DNA of 64,000 nt, from the NCBI RefSeq assembly GCF_001870465.1, contig NZ_MDGK01000055.1, positions 248,001 to 312,000 on the forward strand, written 5' to 3'. The stretch is from Pseudomonas extremorientalis. GTDB lineage: Bacteria > Pseudomonadota > Gammaproteobacteria > Pseudomonadales > Pseudomonadaceae. The position numbers and the translations under genes were made by a program. The notes under the pieces are model-generated. The model did no database searches and was not told the origin of the DNA. It was given only the letters and a program-made list of their open reading frames with translations. This document shows positions 16,387-24,378 of this stretch, piece after piece. Within the stretch, counting starts at the first letter, position 1, and the number at the start of each line of letters is the position of its first letter.

Positions 16387-17316
16387 TTAGACCAGCTTCT
16401 CCAACTCAGGGACGGCTTCGAACAAGTCCGCCACCAGGCCGTAATCAGCCACTTGGAAGATCGGTGCTTCTTCGTCCTTGTTGATCGCAACGATCACTTT
16501 GGAGTCCTTCATACCGGCCAAGTGCTGGATCGCGCCAGAGATACCGACGGCGATGTACAGCTGTGGCGCAACGATCTTGCCGGTCTGGCCGACCTGCATG
16601 TCGTTGGGTACGAAACCTGCGTCGACGGCCGCCCGGGAAGCGCCGACCGAAGCGCCCAGCTTGTCGGCCAGGGCGTACAGGTGCTTGAAGTTGTCACCGT
16701 TCTGCATGCCACGGCCGCCGGAAACGACGATCTTGGCAGCGGTCAGCTCAGGACGGTCCGACTTGGCCAGCTCTTCGCCTACAAAGCTGGAGGTGCCAGC
16801 GTCGTGGGCAGCGGCGACGGCTTCAACGGCAGCCGAACCACCTTCAGCGGCAACCGGGTCGAAACCGGTGGCACGCACGGTGATGACTTTGACCGAAGCG
16901 TTGGACTGTACGGTAGCGATAGCGTTACCGGCATAGATCGGGCGCTTGAAGGTGTCTGCGCTTTCGACCGAGATGATCTCGGAGATCTGGTCAACGTCCA
17001 GTTGCGCGGCAACGCGTGGCAGGATGTTTTTGCCGTTGGAGGTGGCGGCAGCCAGGATGTGGCTGTAGCCAGCGCCAAGCTCTGCAACCAGAGGTGCAAC
17101 GTTTTCCGGCAGTTGGTGAGCGTAGGCCGCGTTGTCGGCGACCAGTACTTTGCTCACGCCAGCGACTTTCGCAGCGGCTTCAGCCACCGCGCCAGCGCCC
17201 TGGCCTGCAACCAATACGTGGATGTCACCACCGATTTTCGCAGCGGCAGCCACGGTGTTCAGGGTGGCCGGGGCCAGCACTTTGTTGTCGTGTTCTGCGA
17301 TTACCAAGATAGTCAT
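16387..17316 (-). CDS. etfA: Electron transfer flavoprotein subunit alpha
   Basis: 309 residues. It binds FAD and, with EtfB, carries electrons from acyl-CoA and other dehydrogenases to ETF-ubiquinone oxidoreductase. The C-terminal FAD domain shows the family signature: SGGRGMQNGDNF, VGASRAAVDAGFVPNDMQVGQTG, PQLYIAVGISGAIQHLAGM and VAINKDEEAPIFQVADYGLV. The N-terminal domain has the usual alternating fold. It starts 2 bases after the etfB stop. The pair is divergent from the ETF-QO gene, giving one control region for the full electron path. Confidence 0.97.
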   Translation of the reverse strand: MTILVIAEHDNKVLAPATLNTVAAAAKIGGDIHVLVAGQGAGAVAEAAAKVAGVSKVLVADNAAYAHQLPENVAPLVAELGAGYSHILAAATSNGKNILPRVAAQLDVDQISEIISVESADTFKRPIYAGNAIATVQSNASVKVITVRATGFDPVAAEGGSAAVEAVAAAHDAGTSSFVGEELAKSDRPELTAAKIVVSGGRGMQNGDNFKHLYALADKLGASVGASRAAVDAGFVPNDMQVGQTGKIVAPQLYIAVGISGAIQHLAGMKDSKVIVAINKDEEAPIFQVADYGLVADLFEAVPELEKLV

Positions 17317-17318
17317 GG

Positions 17319-18068
17319 TTAGATTACCTTCGCTTCGTTTTTCAGTTTCTCGACCAGTTCAGCCACCGACTTGACCTTGATGCCCGCGCTGCGTGCAGCC
17401 GGTGCTTCAACTTTGACGGTCTTGTTGGTGGAGGCGGTGGAAACGCCCAAAGCTTCCGGAGTCAGCGACTCAAGCGGCTTCTTCTTGGCTTTCATGATGT
17501 TTGGCAGGGACGCGTAGCGCGGCTCGTTCAAACGCAGGTCGGTGGTGACGATGGCCGGCAGTTTCAAAGAAACGGTCTGCGCGCCGCCGTCGATTTCACG
17601 GGTGACAGCCACGCTGTCGCCGCTTACTTCGACTTTGGAGGCGAAGGTGCCCTGGCCGTAACCGGTCAGCGCAGCCAGCATCTGGCCAGTCTGGTTGTTG
17701 TCGCTGTCGATGGCCTGTTTGCCGAGGATAACCAGCTGAGGCTGTTCCTTGTCGACAACGGCTTTGAGCAGCTTGGCCACGGCGAGGGAGGTCAGCTCTT
17801 CAGCGGACTCGACCAGGATGGCGCGGTCGGCGCCCAGCGCCAGGGCGGTACGCAGCTGCTCTTGAGCAGTGGCAGGACCGATGGAAACCACGACGATTTC
17901 AGTCGCCACGCCTTTCTCTTTCAGGCGTACGGCTTCTTCCACGGCGATTTCGCAGAACGGGTTCATCGACATCTTGACGTTAGCGAGGTCGACGCCGGAA
18001 TTGTCCGCCTTGACGCGAACTTTCACGTTGTAATCGACAACGCGTTTGACAGCTACAAGAACCTTCAT
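17319..18068 (-). CDS. etfB: Electron transfer flavoprotein subunit beta
   Basis: 249 residues, full length for the family, with the N-terminal MKVLVAVKRVVDYNVKVRVK, the AMP-binding region GLLGKQAIDSDNNQTGQM-like segment (here LGKQAIDSDNNQTGQML) and the EtfB signature around VSLKLPAIVTTDLRLNEPRY. GAGGAA precedes the ATG. First gene of etfBA. The long leader (over 250 bases if transcribed from the inverted-repeat region) is shared with the divergent ETF-QO promoter area. Confidence 0.97.
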   Translation of the reverse strand: MKVLVAVKRVVDYNVKVRVKADNSGVDLANVKMSMNPFCEIAVEEAVRLKEKGVATEIVVVSIGPATAQEQLRTALALGADRAILVESAEELTSLAVAKLLKAVVDKEQPQLVILGKQAIDSDNNQTGQMLAALTGYGQGTFASKVEVSGDSVAVTREIDGGAQTVSLKLPAIVTTDLRLNEPRYASLPNIMKAKKKPLESLTPEALGVSTASTNKTVKVEAPAARSAGIKVKSVAELVEKLKNEAKVI

Positions 18069-18335
18069 GGATTCCTCGTTACTCTCCGGTGAAAAGAAAG
18101 TCGCCTAGGCGAACCTGGCGGTTGATGCTCATCGGCACACAAGGGCACCTCCAAAAACGCAGGCGGCGACCTTGCTCACGGGAAATGATGACCGTTCGTC
18201 GGGGGTGACTGAGAGGTCATTCTTTATCGCAGCGTGTAAACTGCGCGCCAATGGTTGGCACGCGTCACCTGTCTTGCTTTTGGACGTGCTCTTGAAACCT
18301 GCTGTCTGCCTACGGTAAGCGCAAAACCGACCGTA

Positions 18336-18365
18336 TATTGACCGGAACGCCTATTCTGGTCAATA
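18336..18365. promoter_or_regulatory. Inverted repeat with a possible minus-strand promoter in the etfBA / ETF-QO gap
   Basis: TATTGACC and GGTCAATA (8-bp perfect arms, 14-base spacer). Read on the minus strand the right arm gives TTGACC, 17 bases, then CAATAT, a fair sigma-70-like pair facing etfBA. Operator or promoter, not decided. Confidence 0.4.
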
Positions 18366-18423
18366 CGGCAAAATAGCCAGTCATAAGCCGCACCACTGTG
18401 ATTTATCTGGCCTGCGGGCAATT

Positions 18424-18437
18424 CAAACAAACGTTTG
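18424..18437. promoter_or_regulatory. PsrA-type operator (CAAAC-N4-GTTTG)
   Basis: An exact match to the published PsrA consensus (G/C)AAAC-N2-4-GTTT(G/C). In P. aeruginosa PsrA, a TetR-family repressor released by long-chain fatty acids, has been linked to the etf genes and beta-oxidation genes. It lies about 140 bases before the ETF-QO start in the divergent region. Confidence 0.65.
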
Positions 18438-18573
18438 TATTGGACGCTGCCAGTGGTGTAGATATAATGCGCCACCTAGAGAGAAAGGTGGGTCTTGCCG
18501 TTGCCGCAAGACAACACCGAACCTCGACCCATTAGAAAAAAAAGCCTGTTGAGCCTTGAGTAGGAGATAGCCT

Positions 18574-20238
18574 GTGGAACGCGAATACATGGAATTCGAC
18601 GTGGTCATCGTCGGCGCTGGCCCGGCGGGACTGTCTGCCGCCTGCCGACTGAAGCAGAAGGCCGCCGAAGCCGGTAAGGAAATCAGCGTCTGCGTGGTCG
18701 AGAAAGGCTCCGAAGTCGGCGCGCATATCCTCTCCGGTGCCGTGTTCGAACCCCGCGCCCTGAACGAACTGTTCCCGGACTGGAAAGCACTCGGTGCGCC
18801 GCTCAACACTCCGGTGGTGCGCGATGACATCTATGTACTGCGCAGCCCCGAAGCCTCCACCAAGGTCCCTGACTTCTTTGTGCCCAAGACCATGCACAAC
18901 GAAGGCAACTACATCATTTCCCTGGGCAACCTGTGCCGCTGGCTGGCCCAGCAGGCCGAGAACCTGGGCGTGGAAGTCTACCCAGGCTTCGCCGCCCAGG
19001 AAGCGCTGTTCGACGAAAACGGCGTGGTGCGCGGCATCATCACCGGTGACCTCGGCGTCGACCGCGAGGGCAACCCAAAGGAAGGCGTCTACACCCCAGG
19101 CATGGAGCTGCGTGGCAAGTACACGCTGTTCGCCGAAGGTTGCCGTGGCCACATCGGCAAACAACTGATCCAGCGCTTCAACCTGGACAGCGACGCCGAC
19201 GCGCAGCACTACGGCATCGGCCTCAAGGAAATCTGGGAAATCGACCCGGCCAGGCACCAGCCTGGCCTGGTGGTGCACACCGCCGGCTGGCCGCTGGACA
19301 TCATGAGCGCCGAGAACACCGGCGGCTCGTTCCTCTACCACCTGGAAAACAACCAGGTGGTGGTCGGCCTGATCGTCGACCTGTCCTACAGCAACACCTT
19401 CCTGTCGCCGTTCGATGAGTTTCAGCGCCTCAAGCACCACCCGGTGCTGGCCCAGTACCTCGAAGGCGGCAAGCGCATCAGCTACGGCGCCCGTGCCATC
19501 TGCAAAGGCGGCCTGAACTCGCTGCCGAAGATGGTCTTCAAGGGCGGCGCGCTGATCGGTTGCGACCTCGGCACCCTGAACTTCGCCAAGATCAAGGGCA
19601 GCCACACCGCGATGAAGTCCGGCATGCTTGCCGCCGACGCCGTGGCCGACCGCCTGTTTGCCGAATCCGAAGGCGGTGATGAATTGACCGCTTACGTCGA
19701 CAGCTTCAAGTCCAGCTGGCTCTACGAAGAACTGTTCGCCAGCCGCAACTTCGGCCCGGCGATGCACAAGTTCGGCCCGATCATCGGTGCCGGTTTCAAC
19801 TGGTTCGACCAGAACATCCTGGGCGGCAAGATGCCGTTCACCCTGCACGACACCAAGCCGGACTACGCCTGCCTCAAGCTGGCCAAGGACAGCAAGAAGA
19901 TCGACTACCCGAAACCCGACGGCAAGCTGAGCTTCGACAAGCTGAGCTCGGTGTTCATCTCCGGTACCAACCATGAAGAAGAACAGCCGTGCCACTTGAA
20001 GCTGAAAGACGCGAGCATCCCGATCGGCACCAACCTGCCGCTCTACGATGAACCGGCGCAGCGCTACTGCCCGGCCGGCGTGTATGAAGTGATCACCCAG
20101 GAAGACGGCGAGAAGCGCTTCCAGATCAACGCCCAGAACTGCGTGCACTGCAAGACCTGTGACATCAAGGACCCTTCGCAGAACATCACCTGGGTTACGC
20201 CGGAAGGCGCGGGTGGGCCGACTTACCCGAATATGTAA
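18574..20238 (+). CDS. Electron transfer flavoprotein-ubiquinone oxidoreductase
   Basis: 554 residues. It takes electrons from reduced ETF and passes them to ubiquinone at the inner membrane. The FAD-binding GAGPAG motif is at 14-19, and the C-terminal [4Fe-4S] cluster ligands are C499, C523, C526 and C529 (YCPAG; NCVHCKTC). A GTG start is chosen because TAGGAG lies at correct spacing before it; an ATG five codons later is the alternative. It is divergent from etfBA, so dehydrogenase-linked electron transfer genes share one intergenic region, and the PsrA-type box there ties them to fatty-acid supply. Confidence 0.97.
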   Translation: MEREYMEFDVVIVGAGPAGLSAACRLKQKAAEAGKEISVCVVEKGSEVGAHILSGAVFEPRALNELFPDWKALGAPLNTPVVRDDIYVLRSPEASTKVPDFFVPKTMHNEGNYIISLGNLCRWLAQQAENLGVEVYPGFAAQEALFDENGVVRGIITGDLGVDREGNPKEGVYTPGMELRGKYTLFAEGCRGHIGKQLIQRFNLDSDADAQHYGIGLKEIWEIDPARHQPGLVVHTAGWPLDIMSAENTGGSFLYHLENNQVVVGLIVDLSYSNTFLSPFDEFQRLKHHPVLAQYLEGGKRISYGARAICKGGLNSLPKMVFKGGALIGCDLGTLNFAKIKGSHTAMKSGMLAADAVADRLFAESEGGDELTAYVDSFKSSWLYEELFASRNFGPAMHKFGPIIGAGFNWFDQNILGGKMPFTLHDTKPDYACLKLAKDSKKIDYPKPDGKLSFDKLSSVFISGTNHEEEQPCHLKLKDASIPIGTNLPLYDEPAQRYCPAGVYEVITQEDGEKRFQINAQNCVHCKTCDIKDPSQNITWVTPEGAGGPTYPNM

Positions 20239-20253
20239 GCTCGCGGCTCGAAC

Positions 20254-20282
20254 AAAAAGGCTCCCAAATGGGAGCCTTTTTT
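20254..20282. terminator. Bidirectional rho-independent terminator
   Basis: GGCTCCC / GGGAGCC with an AAAT loop, flanked by AAAAA on the left and TTTTTT on the right, so it can serve both the ETF-QO gene (plus) and the convergent AraC gene (minus), whose stop codon is at its edge. Confidence 0.9.
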
Positions 20283-21174
20283 ATGCTGCGCGCTCTTCGC
20301 CGGGATTACGCAGGAAATAGCGTTTATATTCCCGACTGAACTGCGACGTACTCTGATACCCCACGCTATGCGCCGCCTGCGCCACGCCCATGCCGTCCAC
20401 CAGCAGCAACTGCTGGGCCTTGAGCAGACGCAAACGCTTCAGGTACTGCACCGGCGACAACAACGTGCAGCGCTTGAAGTGCTCATGAAAGGTCGACGCA
20501 CTCATGTGCGCATACCCCGCCAGCGTCTCGATATTCAGCGGCTCGGCGTAATGGGCATGCAGGTGATTCAACGACGTGGCGATGCGCGAAAACTGCCCCT
20601 GCTGTTCCACCAGCGCCCGCAACACATCCGCCTGCGGACCTCGTAAAGCGGTGAACAACACTTCCCGGACCCGCGCCGGCCCCATGATCCGGCTTTCCAG
20701 CGGATCGTGCAGACACTCCAATAGCCGTTCGACGGCACCGCGCATCGCATCATCGAGCATCACCGAACTCATCGACTCCAGCGTCTGCGCCGTGGGCGGC
20801 GGCCCGGCCTGAATGCCCATGGCCATCACCAATTCGCCCAAGACCACGCGGTCAATGCCCACCGTGACGCCATACAACGGCGCATCGGAACCCATGGCAA
20901 ACGTCTCGCACTCAAAGGGCACCGGCATGGCCTGGATCAGGTAGTGCCCGGCGCCATACTCCAGCGTGCGCGGCCCCAGGTAGGCGACTTTGCTGCCTTG
21001 GGCCACGAACATCAGGCTTGGCTCATAAATCTGCGGCCCGCGTGCCACGTCACAACTGGCGCGCAGCACTTGCACACCGGGCAGGTGGGTCGGGGAGAAA
21101 CCGTCGCAGGGCGTAAGCCCCTCAATCAAGGCAACCAAGGTGGCGTTGGCATCGAGATGGCGGGTCAACAACAT
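20281..21174 (-). CDS. AraC-family transcriptional regulator
   Basis: 297 residues with an N-terminal AraC_N-type sensing domain (LRASCDVARGPQIYEPSLMFVAQGSK) and a C-terminal AraC double helix-turn-helix (about 195-290; AEPLNIETLAGYAHMSASTFHEHFK and GVAQAAHSVGYQSTSQFSREYKR). It is divergent from a zinc alcohol dehydrogenase gene, with 180 bases between, and regulators of this subtype commonly control an adjacent divergent oxidoreductase. The inducer may be an aldehyde or alcohol; this is inferred from position. Confidence 0.9.
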   Translation of the reverse strand: MLLTRHLDANATLVALIEGLTPCDGFSPTHLPGVQVLRASCDVARGPQIYEPSLMFVAQGSKVAYLGPRTLEYGAGHYLIQAMPVPFECETFAMGSDAPLYGVTVGIDRVVLGELVMAMGIQAGPPPTAQTLESMSSVMLDDAMRGAVERLLECLHDPLESRIMGPARVREVLFTALRGPQADVLRALVEQQGQFSRIATSLNHLHAHYAEPLNIETLAGYAHMSASTFHEHFKRCTLLSPVQYLKRLRLLKAQQLLLVDGMGVAQAAHSVGYQSTSQFSREYKRYFLRNPGEERAA

Positions 21175-21355
21175 GGCAAAAAACTTCGCGAATAAGGGAT
21201 GAGAACATCATCGCAGGTCTGGCGGCCAACGGATCCAAACCAGGGGCACTCCCGGACGAATAGGCATGAGACTCGGAGCATTTGCCATGTTCGCTCCCAG
21301 GGTCGGCGCGCAGAATGCGCCACCTCTACAGTCCAGGCTTTTGCGAGGTTTCCCC

Positions 21356-22408
21356 ATGTACACCGCCATCGGTTATGCCGCCCAGTCGGCCACCACTCCC
21401 CTCGCCCCCATGTCCTTCCAGCGCCGCAGCCCGCGCGCCGATGACGTGGCCATCGAGATCCTCTACTGCGGCGTCTGCCACTCCGACATCCACCAGGCTC
21501 GCAACGAATGGGGCATCGCCGTATACCCGCTGATGCCGGGCCACGAGATTGTCGGCAAGGTCACTGCCGTTGGTGCCAATGTCACCGCGCACCAAGTCGG
21601 CGACCTGGTCGGCGTCGGCTGCATGGTCGACTCGTGCCGTCACTGCGACGCCTGCAAATCGGACCTTGAGCAATACTGCCTCGAAGGCCCGACCATGACC
21701 TACGCCACCCCGGACCGCGTAGACGGCAGCAACACCATGGGTGGTTACTCGGACAGCATCGTGGTCAGCGAACACTTCGTGGTGAAGATCCCGGCCAAGC
21801 TCGACCTGGCCAGCGCGGCACCGATCCTGTGCGCCGGCATCACCACTTACTCGCCGCTCAAGCACTACGGCGTGAAGGCCGGCGATAAGGTCGGCGTGCT
21901 GGGCATGGGTGGCCTGGGCCATATGGGCATCAAATTCGCCAAGGCGATGGGCGCGGAAGTGACGTTGTTCACCCGCTCGGCAAGCAAGGCTGAGGAAGGT
22001 CGTCGCCAGGGTGCCGACCATGTGATCGTGTCCACCGATACCGAGCAGATGAACGCCGCCGCCGGCAGTTTCGACTTCCTGCTGGACACCATCCCGGTGC
22101 AGCACGACCTGAACCCCTACCTCGACGTGCTGCGCTTTGACGGCGTGCATATCCTGGTGGGCCTGATCGAACCGGTCGACCCGCCCGTCAACGCCGCCAA
22201 GCTGGTGCTGGGCCGTAAAGTGCTGGCCGGTTCCTTGATCGGTGGCATTGCCGAAACCCAGGAAGTCCTGGATTTCTGCGCCGAGCACAACATCACCTGT
22301 GATATCGAAATGCTCGACATCCGCCATATCAACGAAGCCTACGGCCGCATGATCGCCGGCGATGTGAAGTACCGCTTTGTCATCGACATGGCGACCTTGA
22401 AGGCCTGA
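21356..22408 (+). CDS. Zinc-dependent alcohol/aldehyde oxidoreductase (YahK / cinnamyl alcohol dehydrogenase type)
   Basis: 350 residues. The catalytic zinc is bound by C41 (CGVCHSD), H63 (GHE) and a later Cys; the structural zinc by C94, C97, C100 and C108 (CRHCDACKSDLEQYC). The coenzyme-binding GMGGLGHMG motif follows a beta strand. YahK-type enzymes are NADPH-dependent broad-range aldehyde reductases. GAGG lies 8 bases upstream of the ATG, and the in-frame upstream extension lacks a ribosome site. It is divergent from the AraC gene, its probable regulator. Its stop abuts the convergent IclR gene with no spacer. Confidence 0.93.
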   Translation: MYTAIGYAAQSATTPLAPMSFQRRSPRADDVAIEILYCGVCHSDIHQARNEWGIAVYPLMPGHEIVGKVTAVGANVTAHQVGDLVGVGCMVDSCRHCDACKSDLEQYCLEGPTMTYATPDRVDGSNTMGGYSDSIVVSEHFVVKIPAKLDLASAAPILCAGITTYSPLKHYGVKAGDKVGVLGMGGLGHMGIKFAKAMGAEVTLFTRSASKAEEGRRQGADHVIVSTDTEQMNAAAGSFDFLLDTIPVQHDLNPYLDVLRFDGVHILVGLIEPVDPPVNAAKLVLGRKVLAGSLIGGIAETQEVLDFCAEHNITCDIEMLDIRHINEAYGRMIAGDVKYRFVIDMATLKA

Positions 22409-23212
22409 TCAGGCCTTCGCGCCCAACTCCGCCGACAGCCGGGCTGCGACCTGTTTGACCACGGGGATCAGCTCGGCCATCTTCTCCAGCGGCATGTAGG
22501 GCACGGTACTGGCGATGCTGATGCCGGCGACGATGCGCCGGCTGGCATCGCGCACCGGTGCTGCTACGCAGCGGATCGACGGTTCGTTGTCTTCCAGGTC
22601 GAACGCATACCCACCCACCACGTATTCACGCATGCGCTGCTCGAACTGCGCCCAGGATTGTTCCGGGTGCTGCGGCCATTGCAGGCTTTTCCCACCCGCC
22701 GGCAGGCTGACGTCGTACAGGCGCTGCCACTCCTCCACCGTGTCATCCAGCAGCAATGCCTTGCCGATCCCGGTCCGCGCCAGCGGCATGCGGTGGCCGA
22801 CCCGCGAGCGCATTTCCGGGCCATTGCGGCCGGGGTTTTTGTGCAGATAGAGCACATCGTCGTATTCACGGATGGCCAGGTGGATGGTGTCACCGGTCAG
22901 CGCCGACAGCTCATCCAGATACGGAATGGCCAGGGTCACCAGTGGCAGCTCTTCGCGCGCCTGGAACCCCAGTTCGATCAACTTCGGCCCCAACAGGTAA
23001 CCCACTTGCGGCACCACGCGCAGGTAACGCTCCTCCACCAGGCAACTGGCCAGGCGGTGGGTGGTGCTGCGAGTGGTGCCGATGCGCTTGGCGATCTCTT
23101 TCAGATCCCGCGCACCCGCCGCCACGGCCTGCACCACGCCCAGGCCGCGCAGCAGGGTCTGGGTGCCAGTGGGGGCGGTATCTTTGACGGGGATGTGGGC
23201 GTTTTCCTGCAT
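22409..23212 (-). CDS. IclR-family transcriptional regulator
   Basis: 267 residues. An N-terminal winged helix (about 18-75; DLKEIAKRIGTTRSTTHRLASCLVEERYL) is followed by the IclR effector domain with GHRMPLARTGIGKALL and the C-terminal SIASTVPYMPLEKM. It lies downstream of the arabinose importer genes on the same strand, separated by a REPIN element. Control of the arabinose locus is plausible, since IclR proteins often control sugar-acid catabolism, but there is no direct evidence. A weak AGG is the only ribosome signal. Confidence 0.9.
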   Translation of the reverse strand: MQENAHIPVKDTAPTGTQTLLRGLGVVQAVAAGARDLKEIAKRIGTTRSTTHRLASCLVEERYLRVVPQVGYLLGPKLIELGFQAREELPLVTLAIPYLDELSALTGDTIHLAIREYDDVLYLHKNPGRNGPEMRSRVGHRMPLARTGIGKALLLDDTVEEWQRLYDVSLPAGGKSLQWPQHPEQSWAQFEQRMREYVVGGYAFDLEDNEPSIRCVAAPVRDASRRIVAGISIASTVPYMPLEKMAELIPVVKQVAARLSAELGAKA

Positions 23213-23280
23213 ATCGGGCCTATTAGTGTGAAAGCGGGGGCATTATGGCAAATACCGACCCTCAATACAGTGGCGATCCA

Positions 23281-23373
23281 AATGTGGGAGGGGGCTTGCC
23301 CCCGATGGCGGCACATCAGAAAAACAGGTATCCACTGACCCACCGCTATCGGGGGCAAGCCCCCTCCCACATT
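23281..23373. repeat. REPIN: two REP sequences in inverted orientation
   Basis: A 31-base REP unit (23281-23311, AATGTGGGAGGGGGCTTGCC core) is repeated in inverse orientation at 23343-23373 with 30 of 31 matches, separated by 31 bases. This paired layout is the REPIN form of Pseudomonas REP elements, mobilised by RAYT transposases encoded elsewhere. It also gives a strong hairpin after the araH gene. Confidence 0.9.
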
Positions 23374-23395
23374 CGAATCTTCATAGGGCTAGGGA

Positions 23396-24361
23396 TCAGC
23401 GTTGCTTCATGCGGTCGATGATGACCGCCAGCAACAGGATCGAACCACGGATGACGTACTGGTAGAAGGTATCGATGTTCTTCAGGTTCATCGCATTCTC
23501 GATGATCGCCAAAATCAACACCCCGGCAATCACATGACGGATCATGCCGATGCCGCCACTCAACGACACCCCGCCCAATACACACGCCGAGATCACGGTC
23601 AGCTCGAACCCCTGCCCAATCATCGGCTGGCCCGAGGTCATGCGCGAGGCGAGAATCACCCCGGCCAGGGCGCCGATCAAGCCATGCACGGCAAAGATGA
23701 TGATCTTGGTGCGATCGACGTTCACCCCGGCCAGCAACGCCGCTTCCTGGTTACCACCGATGGCCATGGTGTTGCGCCCGTAGGTGGTGTAGTTGAGCAG
23801 CCAGCCGAAAAACACAAAGCACAGCACGGTGATGATGATCGGCACCGGCACGCCCATCAACTGGCCGTTGCCGAACACGAAGAAACCCTCATCCATCACC
23901 CCCACCGCTTTGCCGTTGGAGAAGATATAGGCCAGGCCGCGTACGATCTGCATGGTCGCCAACGTCGCGATCAATGCATTGATGCGCAGCTTGGCGATGA
24001 CGATGCCGTTGATCAGCCCCACCACCAGGCCCATGGCCAACGCTGCCGACACACCGAGCACCACGCTGTCAGTGTCGCGGATCACGATGCCCGCGACCAC
24101 GCCGGCACACGCAATCACCGAGCCCACCGACAAGTCGAAATGCCCGGAGGCCAGGCAGAACAACATGGTGCACGCGGCAATGCCCACGGTGGAAATCGCC
24201 AGGCCCAGCCCGCGCATGTTCAGCGGTGAAAGGAAGTTATCGATAAACAACGCGCTGAGCACAAAGATGCTCAACGCGGCGAGTAGCATCACCCAGTCAT
24301 CGAGGAATTTGCGCTGGTTGAAACCCGGCCAGAAGCCCTTTGCAGTTTTTACCTCGGACAT
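23396..24361 (-). CDS. araH: L-arabinose ABC transporter permease AraH
   Basis: About 321 residues with 8-10 hydrophobic segments, a BPD_transp_2-type sugar permease (MLFCLASGHFDLSVGSVIA, LATLATMQIVRGLAY, VLGGVSLSGGIGMI). It forms the membrane channel of the AraFGH importer. Two adjacent ATG codons exist; the second is chosen because GAGG is six bases away, against three for the first. It is the last importer gene, 14 bases after araG, and is followed by the REPIN. Assignment to arabinose rests on strong AraG and AraF similarity and on the catabolic genes upstream. Confidence 0.93.
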   Translation of the reverse strand: MSEVKTAKGFWPGFNQRKFLDDWVMLLAALSIFVLSALFIDNFLSPLNMRGLGLAISTVGIAACTMLFCLASGHFDLSVGSVIACAGVVAGIVIRDTDSVVLGVSAALAMGLVVGLINGIVIAKLRINALIATLATMQIVRGLAYIFSNGKAVGVMDEGFFVFGNGQLMGVPVPIIITVLCFVFFGWLLNYTTYGRNTMAIGGNQEAALLAGVNVDRTKIIIFAVHGLIGALAGVILASRMTSGQPMIGQGFELTVISACVLGGVSLSGGIGMIRHVIAGVLILAIIENAMNLKNIDTFYQYVIRGSILLLAVIIDRMKQR

Positions 24362-24378
24362 CATTCACCTCGAATTCT

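Noticed and set aside
18532..20148. A 538-codon minus-strand frame opposite the ETF-QO gene
   Set aside because: It covers a fully conserved flavoprotein in antisense and has no supporting start or domain.
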